From: Brugia malayi
Taxonomy: Eukaryota > Nematoda > Chromadorea > Rhabditida > Onchocercidae
Assembly: GCF_000002995.4 (NCBI RefSeq)
Contig: NW_025062479.1
Location: forward strand, 9,725,721-9,789,720
Direction: 5' to 3'
Length of the DNA: 64,000 bases
Shown here: positions 14,801 through 27,600 of the stretch, piece after piece
Layout of the letters: each line of letters starts with the position of its first letter
Numbering within the stretch: position 1 is the first letter of the stretch
Position numbers and translations under genes: made by a program
Notes under the pieces: model-generated
The model's database searches: none
What the model was told of the DNA's origin: nothing
Seen by the model: only the letters and a program-made list of their open reading frames with translations

Positions 14801-16310
14801 TAAAGTTTTTTGTGAAATCTCTTTTATTTAATAACCTTTACCTTCTTTTTTAAAGAAAAAAAAATGTTATTGTATAGGAATAAATTGAAATATATGCAAT
14901 AGTACGAAAAAAACGGAACGATTCAAAAATATTTTAATCAAAAGAAAAATTCGGAAAAAAAGCCATTAAAAGTAAAAATGAAGCTATTAGTGTGAGGTAA
15001 CAGTTGGCTAATCATTTTAGTACCAAAGAATTAGATAATGAATTAAAACGACTTCTTTTTAAATTTCCTAAAAATAACAAAACTGGTTCTAAATTGATAT
15101 TTCCAGATTTTTTATAATAGCATTATGTTATACTTCAAAAATAAATCTGTATTAATTTTCTTTAATTATTTTAAAAGCAAACTTCACTTCAATATTTAAA
15201 ATAAATAGCAAAAATTTGGTTTGTTAAAAAAAGAAAAACTTATGCTTTAATCATTCATCATCTTTTTAATTGAAGAAAAAAGCAGCTTTAACAATGATTT
15301 ACAAAATGAGGAAAAACTTTCCTTTTGACAGTAAAAAATAAACATTTCAGGTCAGAAGTTATAATATCTCTTTTGCACATAAGAAAAAAACATTAAGACT
15401 AGCCATTTTTCTCTGTTTTATATATTGAAACAGCAAATGAAAAATGACCTTATGCTGTTAACAAAGTGCAAAAAATTTTTAAAGTGTAAACATGTGCGAT
15501 TTAAAATTTAATACTTTTTCTTTTTCATTTTTCGATATCCAATTATCTTGTTGGAACTAATTACAGTAGTGGGTAGTTTTCTAAATCATTCTGCATTGTT
15601 ACCACATTTAAATCAAAATGTGCAGTTTAGAAATTAACAGAACAAAAGGGACAAAAATTTTCTTGAAAGATTCAGTTCAAAAAAAAGTTCCTAATTTGAT
15701 CTGCATTATCGATATCTAATATCAAATTTGAAGAATTAAGCTATAATTAAAATTATGAAACAAATCAAACTAAACTTCTATTTTATTAAAGTAAAAAATT
15801 TCAAATACGCTGAAAATTTGATCAAAAAATGAACGATAAAAAAATCGGAAAAATATTATTGGAAGCACCTCTCAATATTATTTGAAATGTTAACAGGTAC
15901 GAAGTACGAATATTCCAGATCTTATCTTCTCAAACTTTTTCAAATTTGAAATTTGATTTTAATTTATTTCACATAAATTTCTAAATAGTATTATTAAATA
16001 CCGGAAGAATTTTTTTCACCACAAAACATTGCAAAATCTTAGTAATAATACCAAATAAAAAAAAAGAAAAGTGCCCATAAATTTGTTCATAAATTCATAT
16101 ATTTGATATATATTGCTTTATATTCAAGTTACAAATTTTTACAGATATATCTATAGTAAACGTAAGAGATTAAAGCTATGTGTAAGAATGAAAAAGAAAA
16201 TTTTAGATAAATGGAAAAGAATGAAGAAAATTTAGAAATACCTTTTTGCCAGTTACAGTTGAAATGATAAGTAATAAAATGCCAAGATGTAGAGGAGCTA
16301 CCACATTCAT
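11807..16310 (-). CDS. ost-1: SPARC/osteonectin, secreted basement-membrane glycoprotein
   Basis: Collagen- and calcium-binding matrix protein. Exons 16310-16242, 14771-14684, 14242-14097, 13895-13806, 13427-13311, 12739-12445 and 11829-11807 total 828 bases (275 aa), close to the size I recall for C. elegans OST-1. Order: signal peptide MNVVAPLHLGILLLIISTVTG; acidic segment ENDWDELETLLENIDEQ; follistatin/Kazal-type module with CEDYICGWGKECV, CECISKCP, VCSNMNQTF and CELYRERCLC; then the extracellular calcium-binding domain HLEYLGACKKLEPC ... TRMADWLF ... HHELIPITAPVIPMESC and the last EF-hand DINNDGNISIKEW. It ends EIQERC. The last coding exon is only 23 bases. Introns 1 (1.47 kb) and 5 (0.57 kb) are long. 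Exons 3 and 6 use AAG and GAG acceptors. Confidence 0.95.
12413..12441. repeat. (TA)n microsatellite beside the last ost-1 donor
   Basis: About 12 TA units start 3 bases inside the final ost-1 intron, next to its donor GAAG|GTTTATATA. Length change here could affect splicing of the 23-base last exon; that is inference. Confidence 0.85.
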
Positions 16311-17506
16311 TACGTCTGTTTGAGCTAAGTAATGGGGAAGTTTGATGAGCTAATTGTTAAAAAAGATGCAAAGAGATCTGACAAATCTCTTTCTTCCTCA
16401 CTCATTCATTTCACAATCTTATCTATTCTTCGTTCTCATTCTCAACAATTCCTCCACTTTTAAAGCTAGTTCAGTTAATCAAACTAGACAAAAAAGCTTT
16501 TTTTTTGTCTAGTTTGCCTATTCAAAAAATTCAATCCACGTATATGAGCTCTTCACTTATTTCATTGATATGTGTATACAAACATACAGTTATCTTTTTC
16601 CTTAAGCATATAATAAAAAAAACTATAACAAAGGACCGAAACTACAATTCGAGTTCAAAATTTTACGAATCCTATTCAAATTAGCAGTGGGTTTTCTTTT
16701 TCTTCTTGGGGACTTCGTTTATCACTTTAAATTTAAAAATACAATTTGTCTTGAAAGCATCTTCTAATAATACTGTAAATTTTAAATGGTAGATTTAATC
16801 CAAGTTATTCCTGGATTTGTTGATGGGTCAGCTGGAAACTCCAATTACCATTACACTCAAGATGTTGATGAGACTTCAAATGTCGACTGTGCTATTACAC
16901 TATTGCTGAAATCCTCTCACACATTGCTTAAATTTACTTCCTTCAAATGGCCCAATAAATTCAGGACTTTCTTCAAGACACCCATATGATATCTTTGAAG
17001 CTCGTTTACCCACTCATACCCACATAACCATGTTTGAAAAACTCTTTTAGAGATTATATCTCATACTGAGATAAAAAAACCAATGGATCCGAAAAACACC
17101 CTCTGAAGCGCAGCAGCATTTACAGATATTGCAAAAACTAAAATTTCCTCAAATTCTGTTGGAATTACGTCTGTGAAATTATACTAGTTCAGAAACTTCC
17201 ATTCTTTTCCTGCAAACAAAAATGAAAATTGTATCAAATATGCTATAACGAATTCAAATAAAAACTTTACTGGCGCAAACACGAGAACAGCATGACCATA
17301 CAATAATAATAGTCTTTTCATAAAATTCTGTGAAAAGGGCACCACGAAGTTACCACACTAAATGAATTACTGATCGCTAATTTGGATACATTCTATTGCC
17401 TCTAAAAAACTTCCCTTATGTTATGGTTTACAAACAATGAAGACTGACTCGTATGCGTGTAACAAGTATCATCATATGTTAAGATAAAATGAGCTTTTTT
17501 TAAAAC
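16311..17506. other. Intergenic, ost-1 promoter side and VDAC 3' flank
   Basis: Both genes are on the minus strand, so this is VDAC 3' UTR plus ost-1 upstream sequence. It contains a 15-base perfect inverted repeat (listed separately). No gene supported. Confidence 0.5.
16481..16515. repeat. Perfect 15-bp inverted repeat upstream of ost-1
   Basis: AAACTAGACAAAAAA at 16481-16495 and its exact reverse complement at 16501-16515 flank a 5-base spacer, about 170 bases upstream of the ost-1 start. It may fold as a hairpin, be a regulatory palindrome, or be a tiny terminal-inverted-repeat remnant. Confidence 0.8.
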
Positions 17507-20112
17507 TCAACAACACGGGTGGAAGTTCAAGCCAATTCCGTATTTATGTCCTTCACTGAATGACGCCATTCCAAACTGTGATGAAAGCGTCAACTTTAGC
17601 TGAAATTTACATGACCACTTAATGCCATATTCATCATGAATTAAGCATGTTAAGAATGTTCCAAGAAAAATTGTAAAAAAATTGAAATCATTACTTCGTT
17701 CCTTCAAACTAATTTCCTTAGAGACATCTCAACTAACTGATTTGCTAGATATATTTCATACAGAAATAAAACCTTCCAGAACACTTGGATGTGTATAATA
17801 ACTAGTGAGGTACAATGACAAGCGTGTATTTCATGCTATGCTATGGTTGATAGGTCGAAGGCATACATTTGAATCAACTTTCCTTGAAAAACAAACCCTT
17901 TTTGAGAGGTGATGTGTAAGTGCAAAAGCAAGTTTTGAGTCATGATCGACTTTGGCTTTCAGTTCTAGATCCTGTGTAGGACAGTATTTCATAGCTAAAC
18001 CGAAACGAGCCCCCGGTTCACCTGTCATCCAGCTAAACATAGCACCAATTTCCAAATTCTGCAAAAGAAAGACTTTCAGAAGTCACGAATGCAATAATTT
18101 GTGATCTAAGAAATTAATGGAAGTAGATGCAGCTAACAAAACCCCTTTTAATGTAAAGAAATTAGTTACAAAGAGATCACCCTCGAAATCCCTTACAGCA
18201 CTGCACTGATTAGCACATTAACTCTAGCAAGCAGTTTGCTCACTGTCTAAACATTGTACTCTCTAAAAAAAAAAAAAAAAAAAAAAAAGTGTTGCTCACC
18301 ATCTCCAATAGAAACTTCACTTTCATTCAAAACAACTAAATGGAATGTCGCACCACAGATTATTATATATCATTAACAAATCCATATAAAACAAAGAAAA
18401 AAATGTAATAACATGAGCAACACTGTGGTAGAATGAACCGCCAAATTCTCGTGCATCGTTCACATATGAATGCAAAACATAATCTGTTCCTACTCTTCCA
18501 AACGCAAAACTAAGACTCTGCAAAAATGTTCTTTTTATATTTCACGAGCACTAAACACAGGACCGTAAGGGACGGTGTCAGAAATTAATAACTGCGCTAC
18601 CAAGCAATTCAGTGGATTTCAAAAATGTATTCAATTACTAGTACCTTGACTTGACTGCTCGAAACATCAAATGCGCTCTGTACTCCCATCAACCACCCAT
18701 GCAAACCAGTGACTCCAGAAAAACTGATATGTGGACCGGTATCCAAACCAACATCAAGATTACACTAGAAAAAGGCAAATAACACCAAGATAGCACTATT
18801 CTATAATTTTGCGCTGGGTTAAAGGAAATGAACATATGGAACAACTGCACAGCATATGTGACAAAATGTTCAATGCTGAGTACCGATCTAAGAAATACAA
18901 AATATCAAAGCTTAAATAAGCAGTTCAATCTTTAAAACCCTCATTGGATATGAAGAAAGAGGTGGGAATGACCAGCAGCATACAAATGTATATTAGTAAT
19001 ATTGCAAATTTGCTACCATTTTTTGAATGAACCACAACAGTTCAATCATCAGCTACTGGAAACACCAAAGTTCAAAACTACGAGAAAAAGAATGCACCGT
19101 GACATTTCTGTTCACCCACTCAGCCTTCACTCGACCTGATCGCTTGCCATTATGTGGAGCATACCATGAATCTAATGTAAGTTTTAAACCACGAGCGAAG
19201 CGGTCCTGTATTTCGACAACTGTACCCAATAAATTTTCCGTATTCCATTTCTCTGTCAGAACCACACCTGGAATTCAGTATTTCCTTATTTACATACAAA
19301 AACTGAATATCAAACAAATAATCAGAATAGATATCATTTACGAAGAAATTGCATATTTAAAAAAATTGACTCATTAACACCCGAATCACCTATTTTAATT
19401 AAGTTAACATAACCAAAAATATAACGCACCCAATACATATACATATTCAAGTTTAGTTATGGAAGTACTTCGCGCATAGTAGCACGAGCAGTTTTTGTGA
19501 CAGCTCATAAAACAAGAATTCACTCACCATACGAAGGCATACGATATTTAACGTCGAAATTTCCAGCAAGCTTTCCTGTAGCAACAGTGTGTACAGCAGC
19601 ACTAGAAAACTCAACCTCCTGGTTTTCACCTGATCTCGAACATGCATCGACTCGCAGAGAGCCAAAGTCTAAAACAAAATGTGAAAAATCTGCCAATGGC
19701 GAAATCAACGAGATAAAACAAAGAATGGTAGTTTTTATGTCTAAAAAAAGAATTTTTCTTCACCTGCTTACAACTCTGAATACCTGAACCTAACATGTAT
19801 TATTTGCACAAAAACAAGTGAGCATAAACTGATGATACAGTGTAAGACATACAAAGGATTAAAAATGCATACTTACTTCAATAAATAATATATAAGTTAC
19901 ACTGAATGAAAATATATAATCTGAATATACAAATGATTATACCGCATGTACAAAAGTTACACTGCTTTTCGAGTATCTGATGCAAAGGGATTATTTGATG
20001 TTTGAGGTAAACATAGTGTTATCATATGAATGGAGACAGTAAACTTACTATATCCCTTTGTGAATAACTCCCTGGCTGCTTTTCCAAGATCAATATAGCA
20101 TGGATAGAACAT
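17507..20112 (-). CDS. vdac-1: Voltage-dependent anion channel, mitochondrial outer-membrane porin
   Basis: Beta-barrel that passes metabolites and ions across the outer mitochondrial membrane. Exons 20112-20049, 19668-19528, 19267-19098, 18764-18645, 18517-18413, 18058-17897 and 17599-17507 total 855 bases (284 aa), the usual family length. Landmarks: N-terminal MFYPCYIDLGKAARELFTKG; then NFGSLRVDACSRSG; LTEKWNTENLLGT; the strand DSWYAPHNGKRSGRVKAEW; LHGWLMGVQSAFD; YVNDAREFGGSFY; the C-terminal EGHKYGIGLNFHPCC. The final CC differs from the usual acidic or hydrophobic end. A TTTCAG 9 bases before the ATG may be a cis- or trans-splice acceptor. It is divergent from the KIAA2013-like gene, with 449 bases between start codons. 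Confidence 0.96.
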
Positions 20113-20561
20113 CGTGTGATAACCTGAAATAAACATCATCTAATGACCACAAACCCTCAACCAGCATACAACACCACTCCACCCTGTAACCCCAAAGATA
20201 CAGAACAGTACAGACCACTGTCAATTCAATTTGTAAGCCAACAAATACGGTCCACTTATTCCGAACGCTCTCGCTGTGAAATGATGACGTCCTTCTCCTT
20301 GTTATTCTTTCATCGTTCAACTGATTGTCACATCGGAACATTGTTTTACAACGTTTATCAATATTCCATACCTTTCATTGTGACATATATGATTGTATTT
20401 TACAAAATTATATTTAACTGATAATATAAATAAGCTTTGATACGATATGACAAGTAATGGCTTCGAGATGAAGTGATGGATACATGCTAAAGTTTCAGAA
20501 TTTAATGTTGCAATCAGTAGCTTGGAAAGATATATGATTAGTTTGATGTGATAAACTAGTG
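20113..20561. promoter_or_regulatory. Divergent promoter region between VDAC and the KIAA2013-like gene
   Basis: The 449 bases between two opposed start codons contain no exon I can support and must hold the promoters or leaders of both genes. No specific motif is claimed. Confidence 0.5.
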
Positions 20562-23500
20562 ATGTTATCAACTCTGAGAAGGGTTCAGTGCAGGCGTTTC
20601 GATGATTTCGAGCTACGGAAATGGCTGCGGCAACTTTCAGTACCGAGACGGGTCTCTTTAACGGCTGTTCTCATCCTCTTTTCACTCTATTTCATTATAT
20701 CTTCGTCAACTTCTGTGCCTTATGTCTCAGAATCTAAGAAATGCCTCAGTGAGCGTCTGAATGCTTGGAAGACTTTTGAAAACGATAATTTTCTTGCTAT
20801 TTCCAACAAAAAATTTGGATTCATCGGCAATGGGTTAGTTCTATTATTCTTTCATACTTACTTTTTAAATTTTTTGAATGAATAAATGGACTATGTATGT
20901 TAAATATGACTTTTGGTCGGATTGGTGTATCATCATTTATTAAAGAGCAGCAATTTGTTTAACAAGAGCTCTTTAAGGTTTATCGGAATAGGTAGCGATG
21001 GAGAGTTGCGACTAAAAACATCTCGGGTTTTATCAGTGCGAAGTGCCTTTTCTCCTATTATTGATGCAAAAATTCAGGATTCGGAATCGTTTGCTGAAAG
21101 TTATATAAATGATTATCGTGATGGCACAATCATCACTGTTCGATGTTATCGTATTGTACTGGTTTTGATCATTGATTCTCCCACTTATATTTTAACCTGT
21201 TTTGTTTCAGGAAGTCGTTTTATAAAAGTTATTATATCAGTACATCTTATCAGCCTCTTATTACAGAAGGACCAATGTATTTGTACTACGCAACGTGTTT
21301 ATGCTCATCGAAGAAGACCACATCTATTGATCCAGGAACTTCAGGCGACAAATCCATCGGTAACTATTCTGTTACGCTAAAAATTTCAGGCAGATCTCGT
21401 TTTACTTATTTTTGTTTCCTTTTCAGAATGGTGATGTCGAAATTGAATTGTCTGTAGAAATTTCGAAATATTGGACACAGAGAAAGAGGTTTATTTTTTA
21501 GATTACTAAAGTTTGCAAGCACTGTCTGCTGCTTCTTAATAAATAACACACCACTGCATTGTGGAGTGCATTAAAGCACTGAAAAGTTTCTTTCGTATGA
21601 AAAATGGCAACATGATTTCGATAGAAAAGCCATTGTTGAAGACGTGGAACGTGGATGAGTAAAGTCAACATACAAAAATATTGGAATCTATCTCGTCAAA
21701 ATGTGCTATAAATTTCAGTAATAGTTTAACCGATCCGGTATATACGCGTTATTTCGAGTCGGATGGAACAAATACATTAGCTGTTGTTGCTTGTACTAAA
21801 ATCCCTGAAACCGTTACGGTCGAGCAGAAGCATGAAATTTCTTTGCGCTTTCTCTGTGTCATTAATTATATTTCACATTCACTCATCGGAAAAAACAAAA
21901 ATACTGAGTTACGATTGCTGAATGAAGGTATTACCAAGGTGCGTTAACCTGTTCTGACATTTTATGTTAAAAAGTTTTTTCATTTGACATGTTTTTTTTC
22001 GGAGATTGTCCTTATGTAGAAGGCGTGAACAATTCTCCAATGGTTTTCGATTACTTCTTTTTTACTGCATTTCTGATTACAGTTCGTAATTTTTAATTTA
22101 TTAAACATAAGGAGTATTAAGATATGTTATGCATAGATAGTCTCAATGGAATGTTCTGAATGTTGTGTTGAAAGCAAGATATTAACCTATTAAGGTGGTA
22201 TAATACGGATTTTAAGATGGCATAAATATAAAACAAAGTGATATGTTTGGCTGAATCTAATTTTGCGAAATATGAAGCTTTGGTAATTGATTCATCCCAA
22301 GTACATGCTACTGTATTTTCGTATTTTCAGGAATTTGCAGATTACAGTTTACTGGATGGAACCCTTCTGTACCGCGAACATTCAGCTGCTTGGCAGAAGG
22401 TATTAAACGATTGCAATGCAGTCCTGAAAATTTTGTGTTGTGATTGCTGACTGAATTTATCTCTTTTAATACATGCTTTTTAGCTGAATACAATTACGTT
22501 TGATATTTCAAAATCTCTGGCTCCAAATGCTCTTAATGCTAACGAAATCAACGCTGCACGTTATGTACTGCTATCAAATATGCGTGATCCAATATTGGAA
22601 ATTGGAATTAGTATAGAACAAAAGGAGGTAGATGTCTTTATTTTTTCCTTTATTCAGACGAATGAGAAGTGGCAAGTATAATGCCGTCATATTTTATTAT
22701 GGAGTAGTAACTTTAATATTTTATGAAATGTACCATATATTCGTAGATATGAAGAGATTATCTATGTTCAACTGCATATGCATTTTTTTTTAACTCGCCA
22801 TCTATTTTAGGCAGCAGCAGGATCAAGGAAAATAATAGATATGTGTTATACAGGGCATTCAACGCTTCTCGTACCTTCCCGTCTATGGAGGAAATCCGAT
22901 AATGTCAATGAAATTATTGAAACAATGAATATCTGGTTATTAACACTGGAGAAGCGTGGCTGTTCTGGTCTTCTCAAAGCTGGCGCTAGTGGTCTTGCCG
23001 AAGCATTTGTCCTCAGTCTTCTTGCATCCAAGTAAATTTCTGTTTCATAATTGTTTTTTTTTTTCTGCAAATATGCTAACGAGATGTGAATTTCATGACA
23101 ATCTCTTCCTAAATCGTTCCTTTTTTTTTTAAAGATTTTCTCATGGGCATTTGGAAGTAGATATTGATCCAGCTGATTTACTGCGAGAAATTACTGTTAA
23201 GAATTTATCTTATTCTCCTGACACAAAGATTTCAATAAGTGTCCATTTAAATAGTGGTAATCGACCTTATTTCATGATCTCATCCAATTCGCAGGTTGGA
23301 TATTATTTGATTCATAATATTTTAAAAAATAATATTTCTAAAAAAAAATAGCATTTTGATTTCAGTTTGTTTTCTTGATGAAAAGAAAACATGGATTGAC
23401 TGAGTAGCTTAATGATTAATACCGCTACACTTTCAAGAACTCTATGCAGAGCTTTTCTGGTGTTCAAATGCCAATTTCACACGTTTGTATTTGTCTTAAC

Positions 23501-24270
23501 CAGTTACCTATTATGTTTCAAGAATTTTTCAACTTTAGGTGTTCGCATGTGATGCAGCATGTTTAAATCATCCGATAGCTATCGGACGCTCAAATGTACA
23601 TATTCCGATCAAAATAACTAAACCAGCTACTCCGATTTTATATATTTCACATAACAAAAACCATCTCGAGCAACTGCGAGGAACGATACATGTTGTTGAG
23701 GTAGTGCTTTTCTATGTTACTGTTCATAATGTTGTTAAAGGTAAGAAATGGGTTTTCAGAAATCTACAATAGTCGAAAATTTGGTTGGCAAAGGGAAATC
23801 CGAAACAGTTAACGAAAACTATTTTTTTGTACTCAATGAATAAAATTAGTCATTTCAACCGTCGTGAAATAGAAAGCCAATACTGCATTAGCAGTCAGTA
23901 CATTATGCGTTCTCATCCTTTTATTTATTCAAGATTTTAAAGTATTTTTTCAATGTGTGCTAATTCTTTTGTAGGAAGAGGTGAGCTTGTTAGAAACAGC
24001 AACAGACATTAGGTTTGGTACTGAAATGATTTTTTACAAGATTATTTGTTCTAGGTTATGGATGCTCCAGCTCATGAGCTTGGATTAATTGCACTTCATA
24101 GACATGGTCATCGTTTGGGTGGTCTTCCAATAATGTTTTGGCTAATGCTTGGTGCTTTAATGATTATATTCCATTTATTCCTTTTCAAGTTGCTGTATTC
24201 AGAATGGAAAAAAGGTGACACAATGCCCTACAATTATTACTTGCGACAGCGTTATCTTCGCAATCACTAA
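20562..24270 (+). CDS. KIAA2013-like type I membrane protein
   Basis: Conserved animal protein of unknown role. Exons 20562-20833, 20978-21155, 21267-21359, 21427-21488, 21719-21938, 22331-22399, 22484-22627, 22811-23031, 23135-23294, 23539-23700 and 24055-24270 give 598 aa with every phase closing (human about 634). An N-terminal hydrophobic anchor (VSLTAVLILFSLYFIISSS) follows a basic stretch. Matches to the human protein in order: YAHRRRPHLLIQELQ; MCYTGHSTLLVPSRLW; LEKRGCSGLLKAG; FACDAACLNHPI; PATPILYISHNKNHLEQLRG; and the C-terminal membrane segment LPIMFWLMLGALMIIFHLFL followed by FKLLYSEW. The bulk lies between two hydrophobic segments, presumably lumenal. The end of exon 2 is the least certain junction. 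Intron 9 holds a tRNA-like sequence. Confidence 0.9.
23398..23477 (+). other. Degenerate tRNA-like element in KIAA2013-like intron 9
   Basis: A box-like TAGCTTAATGATTA and B box-like GGTGTTCAAATGCC are about 45 bases apart, with a possible stem-loop between them. Acceptor-stem pairing is poor and the T-stem has mismatches, so it is not a credible functional tRNA. It could be a tRNA pseudogene or a piece of a tRNA-derived SINE. Confidence 0.25.
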
Positions 24271-24603
24271 GTCATTACATCGTGAAACGTTACATTCCAT
24301 CGAGGAAGTTATCCATGTTCTTTTTTAATGTATTATTTATTTTTCATTATGATTAGAATTTCTTAGAAATGTTGATTCATTATATCTATATCTTTCCTGT
24401 ACTTAGAAAATAATAGCTTTCGTTTTAAGGTTACTATCTGTGTAAGTTCAGTAAACTGGATGTGAGTATTTCGAAATGGCTTTTACTTAGATTTTGGTAA
24501 CCGCAGTTTTGAAATATATCACAAACATCAAAAAATCTTTTCTCTATAACATTAAATAGATGTGAAAAAAATGATCACAAAAATACAAAAATCTAGATAT
24601 CCG
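24271..24603. other. Convergent 3' flanks
   Basis: 333 bases between the stops of the KIAA2013-like gene and the ankyrin/death-domain gene. Only 3' UTR expected; nothing else seen. Confidence 0.6.
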
Positions 24604-27600
24604 TCATTGTTGCTCATTTCCAGCCTGTATCAAACGTACCCCAAGTGTTTCGCCCATATCTTCCAGGGACTGTTTTACAGTTGACAAATTTGCATTTGGA
24701 ACTTGCTATAAGCATTTCTACTAGTTTGAGACAAACTGACACGACGTTTTTGAAGTAGTTATTTGAACAAATCCGATGGTAAATTGCAAAAGAATATCTT
24801 TAGGATTTATCACAGAATTTCATTCAAGACCCAGCCTATATTAAGCATAATAGCATCGAATTGGTAAACTTCATTTCATAATTTTTCGCGAGAACCTACT
24901 AATTGACTTTTAGATATACTTCTGGCTTTTAAGTTTTTTTTTTTCTTTTTGAATAAGATTTTCAAAACCTTACTTCATATTGATCAAGCAGCATCATAGT
25001 TGGCGAGGAAGAGTCGTCTAGACAAACACGAATGAACTCTACCATGTGTCCACAACCGAGATGATCTGCCAGTATCGTCCATTTGTCTTCCACATCTAGT
25101 ATCTTTGACAGTCGTAACCTTGTTAAATAATCCAAGCAGGAGACGTCGTCTAAGATAATAAAAACCGCTGAGAATTAAACTTCATGTCCAAATAAATGTG
25201 GTAGAAAAATTGATCCTGTTTATTCTGTATTAAATGTATTTAATCTATTGTTGTGATAGTAAAAAAAAAAAAAAACTATGTCTGCTGAATAACACACTTG
25301 TTGTACAGAGGTGAAGTTTTGTGTTTGAAATATTACTATGAGGGTACAGATTATTTATTACGGTTAGCTTAGTTCAGTTGTATAATAGTAAAGATGTGTC
25401 TTTAATTTGCTGGTGTTCTGATCATTTTTTATTATGTTTAATCTATTCAAAAGTAAGAACTTCAAAATGTATCGTATTGCGCTAATTGCTGACTGAATTT
25501 AGTAGGTGTTTCGGGAAAAATTAACTTGTAAATGTAACCTTTGAGTGTCCGAAGTCGATAACTAGTCGCAGCATCGGTGCTTGTTGCCGTGCTAATCGAT
25601 TCTTCACTTTGTAATTCATTAATTTCTTGTTCTCCAGGATCGTCTTGTGCGTATACACTAGGTACTTCAACCCGTTCACCGTTCAGAATCCGCTGCACAT
25701 CTTCGTCATCTGCTTCTATTGGTCGTCCGTCGCCTGCATTACATCTTTATACATCTTGGCAAGTTTTCTTTATGATTCTCCAGAGTTGCGCATAACTTCA
25801 AGGAGTAGCTTAATTAATGGCAAAAGAGAGAGAAAAAAAATATGTTAAACTTCGGAAACCTGTTCCCAGAGAATCCATAGTTGACCCTGCATCCAGAAGA
25901 CATCCGATCATAACAAGGTTCTTCTTTTTACATGCAATTTTGAGAGGTGTGTCTCCACAATTCGACACTACATTAACATCACAATTATGCTGAAAGTACA
26001 ACATTAACAAAAACAAATTAACACAACTACACATTTAAGGGTTCCAGTTTTTCTTCAAGAAATTTGTGAGAGAACTGAAATTCTTAATGTGCAGTTAATG
26101 ATCTCACAATAGAAAAGATAAACCTGAGCAAGTAGAGAGGCCGCGTCAGCGTCATCCATATAGAGTGCTGTCAAGAGCGGTGTTTCGCCATTATTGTCAG
26201 GAATATCTACTGGAGCACCAGCTTCTATCAGTGCTTCCAACAAACTTAATTTTAGCTTCTTAACAGCGACATGAGCTGGTGTATATCCATAGCAATTTTT
26301 CTTGGCTAAAATATTCTCTCTATTGATCTCAACTCCACTTTCCACTTCCTCACTACTACTCGTTTCCAGAATTTCTTTGTAAATTGCATCATTATAAGCC
26401 TCTCCCAAATAATGCGCAACCTGAAAATAGTTTAGTACTAAAATTAATAAGTTGTGGTGTGCTGAAATCGCTTACTTATGTTTTTCTTAGATTCATTCCA
26501 AAGATTCAGTGAGAGATAAAATATTTTTGATCAAAGAAGTCAATGTTGTAACTAAAAGAACAGGAGTCCTCTTGACAGAAAAACTGAATGAAGTTCGTAT
26601 ATACTGTACAAACCTTGTAGGTTAAACTTTACCACTTAATCTTGTATTTTTAGTGGAAATAAAGTCGAACTATAAAATAACTTACTGTATCCAAATTATT
26701 ATCCACAACATTTCTTTTTGCACCAGCACTAATCAAGTAATGTACACAGTCCGCATCACCAGCTCGTACCGCACAATGTAGCGCTGTTTGACCTCGAACA
26801 TTTGGTGCATTGAGAATTCTTTGACGTTCCGCTTCACTGCTATACTCACATAGCACTGACAGTATTGTCTTTAGTGCAAAATTTTGCTTGTTACGTGCTG
26901 CTACGTGTAAGGCACTAAAACTAGCACGTGCTTATCGACTTTTTCAACGGCCATATTTATATCAATATATTACCTCAGAAAATGCTTATAATTTTATTTC
27001 GTACGTTTCATTTCACGAGAAAAGATTTTATTAAAGACTTCAAACTTATTCAGATCATCCATGTTATATTTTTGATGTAACATTTCGTACGCAGTATTAA
27101 TAGCAGAGAGGAAAGGAAGATGATGCGTCCTGACTTCAGTTCTGAATCTAATTCAATTAATTCAAGTACTTTTATCAATCCACAAGTACTTATCCATAAT
27201 CTACAATACGATTTAATAATTTGTTTTTTACAAAATTAAAAAAGTAAAAAGAGACTTGCAGCCGTCGTTGTCAGGTGTACCAAGGAGCGTTACTAACGGT
27301 TTTACCAAAGCTAACGGCTCTCCTTCCGCAGCAAATTCAAACAACGATGCTATTAGCGCTTCCTTATCGACAATCTCCGCTGTATCGCTTGCATTACTCG
27401 TAGCACTAAATTAGTATAGCATTCACCTCCCGAAAAAAAAGAAATTTGAACTAGTGATTGGATTACGGTTATTCGATTCGGAAACAAGAAAGAATTCAAA
27501 TTATTAAGAGAACGCGATTCACTTTACAGTGCGGAAAAGCGGTAGAATTCGTAGCTTCTATCTACTCTTCTGTAGTAGACGGTAGGTGGGACAAGAACAG

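Noticed and set aside
16786..16989. 67-residue plus-strand open frame starting MVDLIQVIPGF
   Set aside because: No family resemblance and no supporting splice structure; lies in VDAC 3' flank.
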